DNA of 64,000 bases from Mytilus californianus (Eukaryota; Mollusca; Bivalvia; Mytilida; Mytilidae): positions 119,564,771 through 119,628,770 of the forward strand of contig NW_026262581.1 in NCBI RefSeq assembly GCF_021869535.1, written 5' to 3'. Below are positions 10,362 to 21,300 of this stretch, in pieces. Numbering within the stretch: position 1 is the first letter of the stretch; each line of letters begins with the position of its first letter. The translations under genes were made by a program, and so were the position numbers. The notes below the pieces were generated by a model, which saw only the letters and a program-made list of their open reading frames with translations, did no database searches and was not told the DNA's origin.

Positions 10362-11815
10362 CTGAAATAGTATAATAAAAAGTACAACATATTAATAAAT
10401 GCACTAAAAGATAAACAAACAAAATCATCGGTAAGTGATTTAGTACTACAGAGCACTATGTTATTTATTGTTAATAACAGATGGTTAGGACAAACATTAT
10501 TTAATTGTAGACTTCCAAACACTCCCATTGTAGTTTATAAGACGCTATTTCTATGACAACCTATTTCATACAATTGATTCATTTGACTGTGAATTGTGCA
10601 ATAGCCAGTTCAGCAGTGTGTACGTTTCTAAAGCAAATTGGAGTCGTCGTATTATTTTTTCCAATTTATTTTCTTATATCACCATCTAAACTTTTTATTT
10701 AACTAATGTCGTTAAGTTGATACCAGACACGATATCATTGTCGGCGATATTGTTTACTAGGTTCTTTTTAACCAAAATAGAATTTATTGGGGGGGGGGAT
10801 TTGATTTCCGGATAAAAACTTGAAGTTCTGGTGTTGGTTTAAAAATTAAAATCAATGGAGGACCATAAAATTAAAAATAACACTTCATAAGTTGTGGCTT
10901 CCGTAGTGCTTTTCCGGATTTTCCTTCATAAGGGACTCTTAAACCCCCAAAATTTGAGAGCCAATAATGTATAAACATTATAAATACTTGAGCACTTGAG
11001 GAGCTATTTGGCCAAGAAGAATATAAAAAATAAACGATCATCAGTTTACTTTCCCTGAGGAAGTTGACCAAAAGTCATGGTCACAGCAGCTAAAAATAGG
11101 AAGCAAATATAGAAACATGAGGTGCAACTTTTTCGTTTCTTGGTAATCTCGTTAGATTTTTATAAAACATATGACGTGATAGATGAGAGGAAAGGGTTGG
11201 CTTATAGGTGAATATGCCATGTTTAACAGCTGAAATTTCATCAGAATCTTGGTTTCCCGATTAACTTCCTTGAAATAGAATAATTTTCATGTTTCAAAAG
11301 TGTTAATGAGCAAAGCTTTTTTTGTTTATTTATAGGGCTCAGTAGAAAGTATTTCTAACAATTTTGGTTCCTAGGTTAGTATACTATCAGATTCACTTGT
11401 TTTTTTTTTTAAATCTTTAGCAATATTATTGGGTATGTCGGAAACCATCCTTCAATGCCGTTTCGATGACCATCGATTGCCCGTGCAACCTTCTACTTCT
11501 CTGTATTATATACACTCCGCCATAAGTTAAGCACAAACCAGTTTAATTTCAATATACTTTTTTTCTTAAAGAATTTTTTCATAAAAGATATACTAGTATT
11601 AAAATTTTAAACAACAGATAACTCTTGGATTCAAGTAAACTGTCAATCGATTACATATTGATTGTTCATTACCAGTTTTTAAAATCTGTCTTGTGTGTGT
11701 TTCGCGTACTGAAAATTCAAAAATTATTGCGATGTTTTTATTAATGCAAATAATGGTGGGGGTATGACGTTAATACTACACGGAATTTCTTAAGAATGAA
11801 ATCATAAACTCAGCT
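10362..11815. other. GPCR intron DNA, unassigned
   Basis: This is part of the 12.7-kb intron between the two last GPCR exons. It includes a run of about 9 G near 10790 and probable repeat-derived sequence at about 10860-11290 of unknown family. No exon seen. Confidence 0.4.
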
Positions 11816-11819
11816 ACAT

Positions 11820-13180
11820 TCAAGGCCGTACGCTCCACCGAGAGTCATATAGCAAATATTCATGTCACTACCACAGCTCACCTTAAGGCCTCCTCTGAAT
11901 ATATGAATATGTATTGGTTACCTAAACTACACAAACAAACCGTAAAATATCGTTTAATCTAGGCCTCTAGTAAGTGTTCTACTACTAATCTTTCAGTGAC
12001 TTTTAACGAGTTGCTTAACTATCAAAGAACTTATCGTTAATGTTTGTAATCAAACATGAAAACAGTGGAATTAACCATTTTTGAAGTGTAAAAAATTCTT
12101 TGGATGTTGAAGATAAATTACGTGCTTTTGATGGCCTTTTTTATTTGGTTGACAGTTTTTACTTTTCCACTCTTTATACTACACTCTCACACAATCTTAT
12201 TAAACAAAAGTTATCCTATCTAATTAAATGGTCGTATGATAAATCTGGTTGCAAATTTATTTGCTGCAACTAATATAAAGTCTTTTTCTCTAATGAGAAA
12301 AGTAAATATGCTAGATATACTTACTGGAGGTGTGATGAGATGTTTAAAGCACTAAATGTTCTTCTTGACAAGATTTATGTACGTTTCGGCAATAAAGTTT
12401 ATCGATAGGTTGTAGGTATTCCTATGGGCACCAATTGTGCCCCTTTAATAGCAGACTTGTTCCTTTACTGTTATGAATCACAGTGTATGGCCAAACTCAG
12501 TAAAAAACTCTAAATTCAATTTATTGATGAATTCAACAACATTTACCGTTATCTTGAAGACATTTTTTCGTTAAATAATCAAGAATTCTCTAAATATACT
12601 GCTGAAATTGACCCAAAGGAACTTACTTTAAACAAATCAATTATTAACAGCAATAACTGTCCTTTCCTAGATTTAGATACTTCAGTATTACACCAGAGAC
12701 TCTACACAACAATTTACGACAAAAGAGATGATTTTTCTTTCCCTATTGTTAATTTTCCCTTTTTGGACGATAGTGTTCCTTTTGCACCGTCTTACGGTGT
12801 TTATTTATCCCAGCTCGTGGATTTCAATGAGCGTAATCTATGTATTACTAGTAAATTATTAAGTCAGGGATTTCGTTATCACAAATTACTTAAAACCTTT
12901 ACTAAATTCTTCCGTAGATACAAAAATATGGTCTGCAAGTTTGGCTGTCCCTGTAGAAAACTTATTTCAAACGGTATAGCACATCCTTAATGTTACAGTG
13001 ATGTTGTAAACCGAGCCCCGAAATTTAGATACGTTCCGGGTAAACTTATCAATCCTTTAAATAAATTTATTCTAAAAGGTTACCTATTCAACACTGTAAT
13101 TAAATCTTTGAATATTGTTTTTATTGGTATAAATATTGATTTTGTTATCAGTAAATTAAAACAATACTAAATATTACACA
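11820..13180 (+). pseudogene. Penelope-like reverse transcriptase remnant, copy 1
   Basis: Conceptual plus-strand translation with several stops and frameshifts gives, in order: NMYWLPKLHKQ (about 11905, the 'PK.HK' motif typical of Penelope-like RT), a central segment with FYFSTLYTTL, the RT core VGIPMGTNCAPLIADLFLYCYE (about 12415-12480), NNIYRYLEDIFSLNN (the YxDD box reads YLED, so one catalytic aspartate is changed), CPFLDLD, YDKRDDFSFPIVNFPF, and the C-terminal SYGVYLSQLVDFNERNLCI (open frame 12763-12990). Other copies in the window are at 31.0, 50.1, 54.4 and 58.6 kb. No endonuclease domain was seen. It lies inside a GPCR intron. The Penelope-like assignment is from motifs and associated hammerheads, not from a search. 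Confidence 0.85.
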
Positions 13181-13274
13181 TATTTACTTTACTACAATCT
13201 GTCGATACCTATAGTTTGGCATAGCACAAGGTCATGTTTTCCTCTGACTGTTAATGACGTCTTTACACTAATTC

Positions 13275-14345
13275 CATTGGATGTTGGATGTGTACTGATA
13301 GATATTTTAGTGTTAGATACATGATTTTTTTTTATTAGTTGTTATTGGCTTTGAACTAGCTGCCAGTAAATGCGAGTACTCTCAGATCTGTACTTAGTGT
13401 CTTTTTGTTGTGGGGATGTATAAGTACCCGTCCACGTCCACTCTGTGTTTTTGTTAGATGTATTTCTATTTGTATCCATCTGATGAGTAAAGCCTTTTTC
13501 AACTGATTTTTATAGTTTGTTCTTATGTTGTACTTTTACACCACTGTCCCAGGTTGGCGAGGGTTGAGCGCTCACAAACATGTTTAACGCCGCCACATTC
13601 TTTATGTTCCTGTCCAAAGTCAGGAGCCTGTAGGTGTAATACCACCAAATCATAGTACGTCACATCCGGTTGCATACGAAAATAGGTCGAAAAAAAATAT
13701 TCCCTTGATTTTGACCGTTGTAGGTAATTGATCCTACATTTCATTGCAGTAAAACATTTCTGAGTCATAAACATATATCTTGGGTATTTCAAAGCACCAT
13801 TATTTCTTTATTTGGGGTTTCTATAGAATATTTTGGAAACTTGAGGTTACATGGTTACTAAGGCTTGTACACAGGTTAGAAAAGGGGGAAAATTTGATTG
13901 GTTAACTTCCAGTGATGGTTATTTTCTTATATGCAATGAAATGTTATGTGAAATTTTTTCTATAGTACTGGACAGGATAAAACTTTACTTATGCCAAGTA
14001 TTTCTTTATTTGAAACACAGATAAATTCTGCACAATTTTATGAAAAGTGCAAATTTAACAAAGACTAATAGGGGAAAATCAATGGTGGTATTACACCTGT
14101 AGTTCCGTGGTTGTCGTTGGTTCATGTCTGTCATATTTGTTTTTCGTAAATTGTTTTGTTATAAATTAGGCCGTTAGTTTTCTTAATTGAATTATTTCAT
14201 ATTTTTCATTTCGGGGTCTTTTATAGCCAACCAATGGGTGTTTCTCATTGTTGAAGGCCGCATGGTTGCCTATAATTGATTACATCCACATCATTTGAAC
14301 TTTGGTGGATAGTTGTCTCATTGGCAATCATACCACATCGCCTTT
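13275..14345 (+). repeat. mytilid dispersed repeat, near full length, split by a MITE
   Basis: It aligns by eye with the minus-strand copy at 43020-43640: 'ttattagttgttattggctt', 'ctctcagatctgtacttagt', 'gagcgctcacaaacatgttt', 'cacattctttatgt', 'cttttatagccaac' and the terminal 'gttgtctcattggcaatcat'. Copy order is continuous once 13633-14097 is removed. It has no coding capacity; its superfamily is unknown to me. Confidence 0.8.
13633..14097. mobile_element. 465-bp MITE with TGTA target duplication
   Basis: Its terminal inverted repeats are perfect over 15 bases (GGTGTAATACCACCA at the left, its reverse complement at the right). TGTA stands directly outside both ends (13629-13632 and 14098-14101). 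The uninterrupted paralogue at 43020-43640 supplies the empty site. No open frame of note, so it is non-autonomous. A 4-bp TSD does not by itself identify the superfamily. Confidence 0.9.
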
Positions 14346-14399
14346 TTTTATACAAATGATTTTTAGCACGTGGACGTCTACGGGCTCGGAGGCCAATAA

Positions 14400-14935
14400 A
14401 GCCCTCAAAATGAATTTTAAGACATCACGAGCAAGATTAAAATGGCTAAGAACCAAAGCCGATGGACTGTACGCAACTGAATAACAAATCACTGGTCCGA
14501 TGAAAGTCGTTTCTTGTGGTAGCCCGTCGACGGCAGAACACGTGTTTGGAGGGAAAGAAACACCTTATATCGGGACAATAACATTCTTGATACAACATAT
14601 TTCGGTGGCAGCGGTGTAACAGTATTGGGATGTTTTCCCATGACTATAAGCTTGATATATGCATGTTATTGACGGTACCCTGAATAGGTTAAGTTTACGG
14701 GACGACATCCCGAAAACCAGAGTATCGTCTCATTTTGATAATCACGCGTTAGCTGATAGACCAGTCGTTTAAGACGACGAATTATCAACGCACACCTGAA
14801 GTCAGAATCAGACACTTCACCTGGGCCGGCCATGGCACCTGATATGAACCCCATTGAATATGTTAGGGACTTTAACGGTCGTTCTACTGTCTGTATAAAA
14901 ATATGGGTGGTACTTAACTTAAGGCGGAATGTATA
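14400..14935 (+). pseudogene. Tc1-like transposase remnant, second copy
   Basis: Plus-strand frames read SRWTVRN(stop)ITNHWSDESRFLLW from about 14457, then DGRTRVWRERNT, a degenerate 'FGGSGVTVLGCF' (the G.GSVMVWGCF motif), and, after an extra G, PAMAPDMNPIEYVRD near 14830-14875 (the SPDLNPIE motif). Several stops look like TGG-to-TGA or TAG changes. No terminal inverted repeats were found around it, so only the coding core survives. It differs from the element at 4056-5008. Confidence 0.8.
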
Positions 14936-15194
14936 TATAGTGTAATTCACGTCTCATTTTTGACAAAAGAGAGATACCTGGGGTGGATTTATCGAAGCTA
15001 TCTTAGGACTAGGACGTGTCCTAATACCAACTTATGACAAGTCTTTGTCCTAAGTTGTGTTCTCGAAGCTCTCTTAACTTAGGATATATCGCATTTTTCG
15101 TCCTAACTACAGGACACATAATTAGGTGTCCTAAGATAATCCTATCTTTATCCTAACTTTAGGACACGTCTCAGACAATAATTTGTAAACAAAT

Positions 15195-16238
15195 ATGGCT
15201 GCAGCTTATGTGTACATGAGGAGAAGGCACCAGAATATTCGTAGAAATAGACTGCTTAGAGACTACGACAACCCTTTGGACTATTTAGATGACTTTGATA
15301 TCATACGTAGGTACTGATTGTCGCGTCCAATGATTCTTGATTTGTGCAGAAGATTTGATAATGAATTACACAGACCAACAATGAGGTCCCGTGCATTGCC
15401 TGTTTCTTTGCAGATAATGGCAGCACTTCAATTTTTTGCCACAGGGAGTTTTCAGCTTGTAAATGCTGATGTGCATTACATATCTCGATCCAGTGTTTCA
15501 AGATGTGTACGAGATGTAACGCAGTGTTTGGTCAATGTATGCAATCAACACATTATTATGCCTACAGATGCAGCTAGTTTAGAAATTATAAAGCGTGATT
15601 TCTATGAAATTGCAGACTTTCCTAATGTAGTAGATGCCGTTGATGGAACTCATGTACGGATCAAATCTCCATCAGTAGTTGAGCATATTTTTGTAAATCG
15701 CAAAAATTTCCATTCAATTAATGTACAAGGAGTTTGTGACTCTAATTTGAAATTTCTGAACATAGTCTCACAGTGGCCAGGAGCAACCCACGATGCTTTC
15801 ATTTGGTCTAATTCAACTGTGTATGAATTATTCGAGAATCGAACAATATCAGACGGATGGCTATTTGGGGATACCGGATACCCTGTTAGACCTTGGTTAT
15901 TGACACCCGTTTTGAACCCCACTACCAGAAAGCAACAAAGTTACAACGGGGCACACATGAGAACAAGAAATGTTGTCGAACGAGGTTTTGGTGTGTTAAA
16001 AGCACGTTTCCGCTGTATAGATACTAGTGCTGGAACTTTGTTGTATTCCGCTTTAATGTGTTGTCGCATTGTTGTTGCTGTTGCTGTCCTACACAATTTG
16101 TGTATAGATAACAGAATACCTTTACCACCAGACAGAAATGATTTTCCTGACCATGGACACATGGCCGGACCAGCCTATAATGGACCTTTGAACGACGGGG
16201 CAATTGTTCGTGAAAGACTGATAAATGGAAGGTTTTGA
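15195..16238 (+). pseudogene. HARBI1-like transposase, one premature stop
   Basis: The frame opens with MAAAYVYMRRRHQNIRRNRL at 15195 and runs to TGA at 16236-16238. It is interrupted once by TGA at 15315-15317, between RRY and LSRPMILDL, where CGA (Arg) is the likely ancestral codon. Without that stop it is 347 codons, the normal HARBI1 size. The DDE nuclease triad is intact: Asp in VDGTH (residue 150 counting from 15195), Asp in FGDTGYP (226), and Glu in NVVERGFG (262), which is DD35E spacing. The family acts with a Myb-like partner in target recognition and excision. Only the first 40 codons are cut off, so a shortened product from a downstream start cannot be excluded but would lack the N-terminal helices. 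Confidence 0.9.
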
Positions 16239-16311
16239 CTGAATTAATAATAAAGTCGTATGATTTAAATAATGAATTCTATGTAGTTTGTCTGTATTGA
16301 TTGATTGATTA

Positions 16312-17799
16312 TTAATGAAGTATGTAGAGTTGCACCGGAAATTGAGCTTTGAAGTTCAGCTTTGTCATATACAGTTGGTATTTCTGTTCTTTGATGAGAA
16401 GGGATTTTCTTTCTATCTCTAGCCTCTGCTTCTCGGTTGCTAGTCTTTCTTTTTCAATTTTTAACAGGTCTTTTTCTACGGCCAATCTTTCCCTTTCTAT
16501 CTCTACAAGTGATTCTTCTGATGATTCTGTGTGCGGTGATGATTGTGTTCTCGTGAAAATACTGTTATCGTCTCCGGCTGAACTAATGCCACTAATAGAA
16601 GGTAAGACTGAAAAGTAAAAAAATGTATCATTCAAAACGTGTTAAAATACATGTGATTGAATATAGATTTCAATGGACAGTTTACATTTTTGAGAACGGT
16701 TTGTGAATAATGTTTAACCCCCTATTATTAGTTACACAGTGTGCACTTGTCGTAATACATTAATTTACCTGCACCTCGTTGAAATCTTCAACAATTCCTC
16801 TCTTTTTTCAAAGAGGAACATGGTTGATTAATATCTCGCGTCTATCTCGTTCAAGGTTTTGCTGTCATTATCGTAAAGTCCCCATAGCAGACTAAATGTT
16901 ACATTTTAATGCTAGAACCATATCGAACTTAACCAAGTCGCTCAAACGACCAATCTATTATATTTACTGATAAGTACCGTTGCCACACCAACCAGCATGT
17001 CTAGTACATTAGAAATGAACATATACACAAACACTTAACCAAGACTTGGACAGACGCAGTGGCAGATCTAGAATTTTTCATAAGTGGGGGCCCACTGACT
17101 GCCTAAGAGGGGGTCCGCCCCGGTCATGCTTCAGTGATTCCCTATATAGTCAATCAAATTTTTCCCAGGAAAGGGGGGGCTCGGCCCCCTCCCCCCCCCC
17201 CCCCTTAATCCGCCTCTGAGACGTATTGGCGGACAGACGGACAACGGTAAATCTATTCCGAAATAGATGAATTAGAATAAGAAATAAGAATTAGAAATCT
17301 ATCCCGTAATAGAGAAACAAAACAAATTGTGACTCGCTTCCCTTTTAATTATATTAGTTATGAATTCATGTACGTTAATATAGAATATGAAAACTGACCT
17401 GTTTCGAATGAGGATTCAAACTCCTCTCAGCTCTGATCCATAGCAAACCCGTCAATCGGTGTATCTCCGATGATTCCTACAACCTTGTTTTGAAGTGGAG
17501 TCAAACCATCTGGAGGAGGGCCCCCGCCAGTCTTTTTTGCCTCTCGTCTTACAAATGATGCGTGCTTCTTCACAGTACTTGGGCAGGTCGACCATTTCTT
17601 TTTTATTTCTTCGGCTGTCCATTTATGGTTCAAGTTACAAGCATTCACCTTACTACAAATGGACTCCCATGATCTTTTTAGCGGCGTTTGTGGATACAGT
17701 GCTGTGTTTGCTGAATAAAATGCCCTTCTTGCTCTCCACTTGATCCAAAAAAATGTTTAACTCTGCCTCCGTAAAGTTTGGGTTTCGATTTTTGCTCAT
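16312..17799 (-). pseudogene. Harbinger Myb/SANT-like protein, two exons, frameshift and stop
   Basis: Exon 1 (17799-17399) starts MSKNRNPNFTEAELNIFL, a Myb/SANT-like trihelix resembling the NAIF1 type, with the conserved tryptophans in SWESICSKV and KKKWSTCPS. The frame breaks near 17690, where five As stand in place of four, and resumes one frame over. TGA follows at 17433-17431 after GFAMDQS, in frame with EEFESSFET and a donor (ACAG/gtcagt) at 17399/17398. Exon 2 (16607-16312), behind the acceptor tttacttttcag, restores the phase and encodes a Glu/Arg/Lys-rich coiled coil (about residues 30-85 of the exon) ending QLYILH. Partner proteins of this kind bring the nuclease to the nucleus and bind the element's ends. 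Two lesions make it a pseudogene. Confidence 0.85.
17057..17218. mobile_element. 162-bp MITE nested in the intron of the Harbinger Myb gene
   Basis: The ends CAGTGGCAGATC and (reverse complement of the right end) CAGAGGCGGATT are imperfect inverted repeats, and AGACG flanks both sides. Inside are 'cggtcatgcttcagtgattc', 'cctatatagtcaatcaa' and a long C run. The element at 37093-37222 carries the same core in the other orientation. The ends resemble hAT-type MITEs, but that is a guess. Confidence 0.75.
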
Positions 17800-18300
17800 T
17801 CTGGTACGTGAATATGAACATGAAATGAAACGCACCATCGGTTATAAACTCGTATATATATGAAGAAATTGTGCATGATTTTAAAGTTTGAACTTTATGT
17901 TTCACGACACGATGACACTACGAATTCAATTCTCATGTCAAAACGAATTGTTTTCAAGTTTAAATTACAATCCTTTTTGATATAATTTTATAGATTCAGA
18001 TTCAGATTCAATATTGTATTTGCATTTGAAATCATGCATTTAATTCTATACATGTAATTATAAAATTCGTAAACTATGTTATTAATTGGTTTCGTCATTA
18101 ATTTTTTTTTTATCAAAAAATTACTTTAAATATTTATATATCACACTTAAGATATGTTTAGGACGTCCTAACATAAGATGCGTCTGAGATATCTTCGAGA
18201 CACTACGTAAGAGTGTCCTAAGTTGATCCTAAGTCCATCCTAAAATTGGTCTTATCTATGACTTAGGACGAATCTTAGGATACTTTCGAGAACACCACCC

Positions 18301-21300
18301 TTGCAGTGTAACGCAATAATAATAATAAAAAATACCAAAAAAATTCATAACATTTGCTTGTTTAATACAATGCCTAGGCTATAGTTGTCAGTATCTGAAG
18401 CAACATAAAGACTATCTTTGTATACGTAACGTAATTTTAAAAATGTACTCTTAAACTAATTTATGGCGCGTATAGTTTCCAGACAATGACTAACTAAGTT
18501 TATCTTCCGATTTAACCAACAACATAGCGAATCAGTTTGATTGTTCTGGCTTGTTACTTTCAACGCTTAAATAATGATATACTTATATCAATACGTATTG
18601 CATGGTAAGTGTAAAACAAGAATTTAAATTCCAATAAACGAATTAATATCCTCTACTTCAAAAAGATCGGATGTGTTAATTTCCTTTAGATAAATAAAAA
18701 CAAAAACAATCGACAACGATATTAGAAAACAGATTAAATGTAGATGTATTCAAATGAAGGCTATAAAAAAGAGTGTACCGAAAGCACTTTTTATGTGTTC
18801 GAACTTAAATTCCAATAAACTCTATCGTTCGTTTTATTTCTAGCAATGTTTATCTGTGTAGTAGAGCATACAAGTTTCCCGTCTATTGCAGACAGTCTCG
18901 CTGTATTGGATATCATTTTATTAAATGTGGTTCTCAGTTTATCTAATCCATTTTGTATTGCCTATTTTCAACGTAATGGTTTGTACTTGTTGATACATTA
19001 TCATGATTATATCCTAATTTGACTACAAGAAATTACAAGGAATTTAATCAAATACTTCTTAAGGCTTCATTATTGACACGTTCTAGACATTCGACTGAAT
19101 AATGCTTCTGCTGATGGTAACAATTACTGATCATCTACAATGTGACAAAAAAGGTATTTAGGAACTTAATTGTGTTAGTACAAAAAATTACTTCTAGCAA
19201 TTTGCTCGATAAATAGGCCACTGTTATGATTTTTTTGTCCTACAAGCGTTGTTTCTTTATTAAATGTAGAACATGTACAAACATTGGGTTTTCCAGATAA
19301 TTGCGAAGGTAAATACATTAGAGCAGTAAAAAAGAATATCACAGTGAAAGAATATTGCTCATCTGACTTGAATATAAATAAAAGTAATTTCTTGTTGTCT
19401 AATAAAATAAGGCATGGTGCTTTTGCCAGCTTCATGAGTGAGCTTCTTAAATTTTACAGAAAAAAGCAAATGCAGCAGCAAGTCCATTTTAACTCCTTTT
19501 TGGCACTTTTCAGTAAAAAGGTGACAACCATTTGAGCCAGGAAAATAAAGTTGAATATATTTTTAATCTCATTTAGAGAAAAAAAAATGAAACAGGAATT
19601 CCCAATGAATATTAGAAAATGATATCGGAGGTGTAATTTATGCAACAACAAAAGCGCTGGAATAAAATGAAACAATAAATATGTTTTTTTTTCATTTGCA
19701 TACTTTGAGCCTTAAGATTGCAATAGAACAGCCTTTTTTTAGGACCACATTTTGAATAAAATTCAAAGAGCGTCAGAGTTTGTATGAATAAAGTACAACT
19801 TGTGGTCTGGTAATACAATGATACTTTTGTGACTGTTCTCACAATACAATACGTAATTATCGATTTTAGATACCTGTTAAGATGACGGAAACACAGCTAA
19901 ATAAGTTAATTTCATGAAACTTAAGTTGAACTACGTTTAAAGTACAATGTAGGTTAAATGTAATATATTCGTATGAGATTTGTATTTTGTCATTAATAAG
20001 TTTGTTTTGCTACTATCAACAAGGATGGCTGCACATGGAGTCGAAATTGTCATTCTCATGACATTTCCAAGATGCCATGGCCAGTAGTAGGTAAAAAATT
20101 AGGTAAGATTACCAATGTAATATTTGAGGTGCGAATACTGATTTTACAACTTTATACCATATTTCAGCAAAATACTGCAGACGATGTAATCTGAGGTATA
20201 TTTTAACGACATTCGCATGCAGACAGATAACTTGTAGTCGAATGCCTTCTTTACTGGAATAAATTATTTCTCACCTTGAAATCATGAAAAATGCAGTTAT
20301 TATTGTTCGAATAGTTTTACATTTTTCATGTCTTTACTCGAATCAAGTTAATAAGGTTTGACTTGTAAAATTACATGTACTTCTTTACCTGTCAAAAGTG
20401 TTTGATAATTGGGTTAGAAACCGGGTAAAATATGCACAAAATACCATAACAAAGCAACTGTTATATACTAAGGTAAAGAGACAAACACCAGTCTACACAC
20501 ATTTTTGATATTCAGAAAAGTGCATCGGACGCATTATATATATATGTTGTTTTCATTTGTTCGCATAGATATAATGATAAACAACATGAATCAAAATTCA
20601 AGATGAGCTTAGATGCGCTAGAAGGACAGCAGTTCATGTTCCACCAAAGACAACCACCGTGTATTCAGTGAAAAAGCACTATGCAATAACGGATTTGTGA
20701 ATGTATCTTTTCTATCCCTAAAAAATTACTAAATTTATAAACCATCGATACATATGAAAGTTTGAAATGAAAATACCTCGAGACAAAGGATAAATAACAC
20801 TGTTAATGGTAAAAACAACACAGACATTGAAACCAATAAAACCCTACAAACTTGAACACACAGCACTAAATTAAAGCAACACGATTCACTTTAAAACACT
20901 CAGTAATAAAATGAGAAATGCATTATATTTATAACAAACAAACAAAAATATTGGGAACGACCACCGTAAACTTTCTTTTAAGGAACTTGAACCATAGTTT
21001 AAGTCGAAATAACAAACTTAAAATCAACGATAGTTTCTCCTTAAATCGCAAAGACTAACAGTGTTTAGTAATGGCGAAATGCATCTAGTCACCTCTACAA
21101 AAGGAGTGATGCAAACTTTTTACGTGTCATGTAAACAACGTGCTAAATAAGCAATCAATTTGTTCACTAATGGATTTTCAAAGGTTTCAAAGTAAAAAAC
21201 AGCTTTTATTACAAGTTTAATGTCGTATCTCAGTTTTTAATTATCTTGTTTCCAATACTTTTAGAATAATAAATTTATTGGCTGCTAATTGAAATATATT

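Larger units (their letters stand above)
14981..18300 (+). mobile_element. PIF/Harbinger transposon, structurally complete, coding-dead
   Basis: The left end (GGGTGGATTTATCGAAGC) and the reverse complement of the right end (GGGTGGTGTTCTCGAAAG) form imperfect inverted repeats of about 25-30 bp. Both subterminal regions (about 15000-15175 and 18155-18285) are crowded with TCCTAAG/CTTAGGA motifs in both orientations, probable binding sites for the element's own proteins. It holds the two genes typical of Harbinger: a HARBI1-like nuclease on plus and a Myb/SANT-like protein on minus, convergent at about 16240-16312. I could not read a clean 3-bp target duplication (CTG against TTG). Length is 3320 bp, including a 162-bp nested MITE. 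Confidence 0.88.

Noticed and set aside
16349-16618. Plus-strand serine/phenylalanine-rich frame
   Set aside because: It is the antisense of the Harbinger Myb-like coiled-coil exon on the minus strand.
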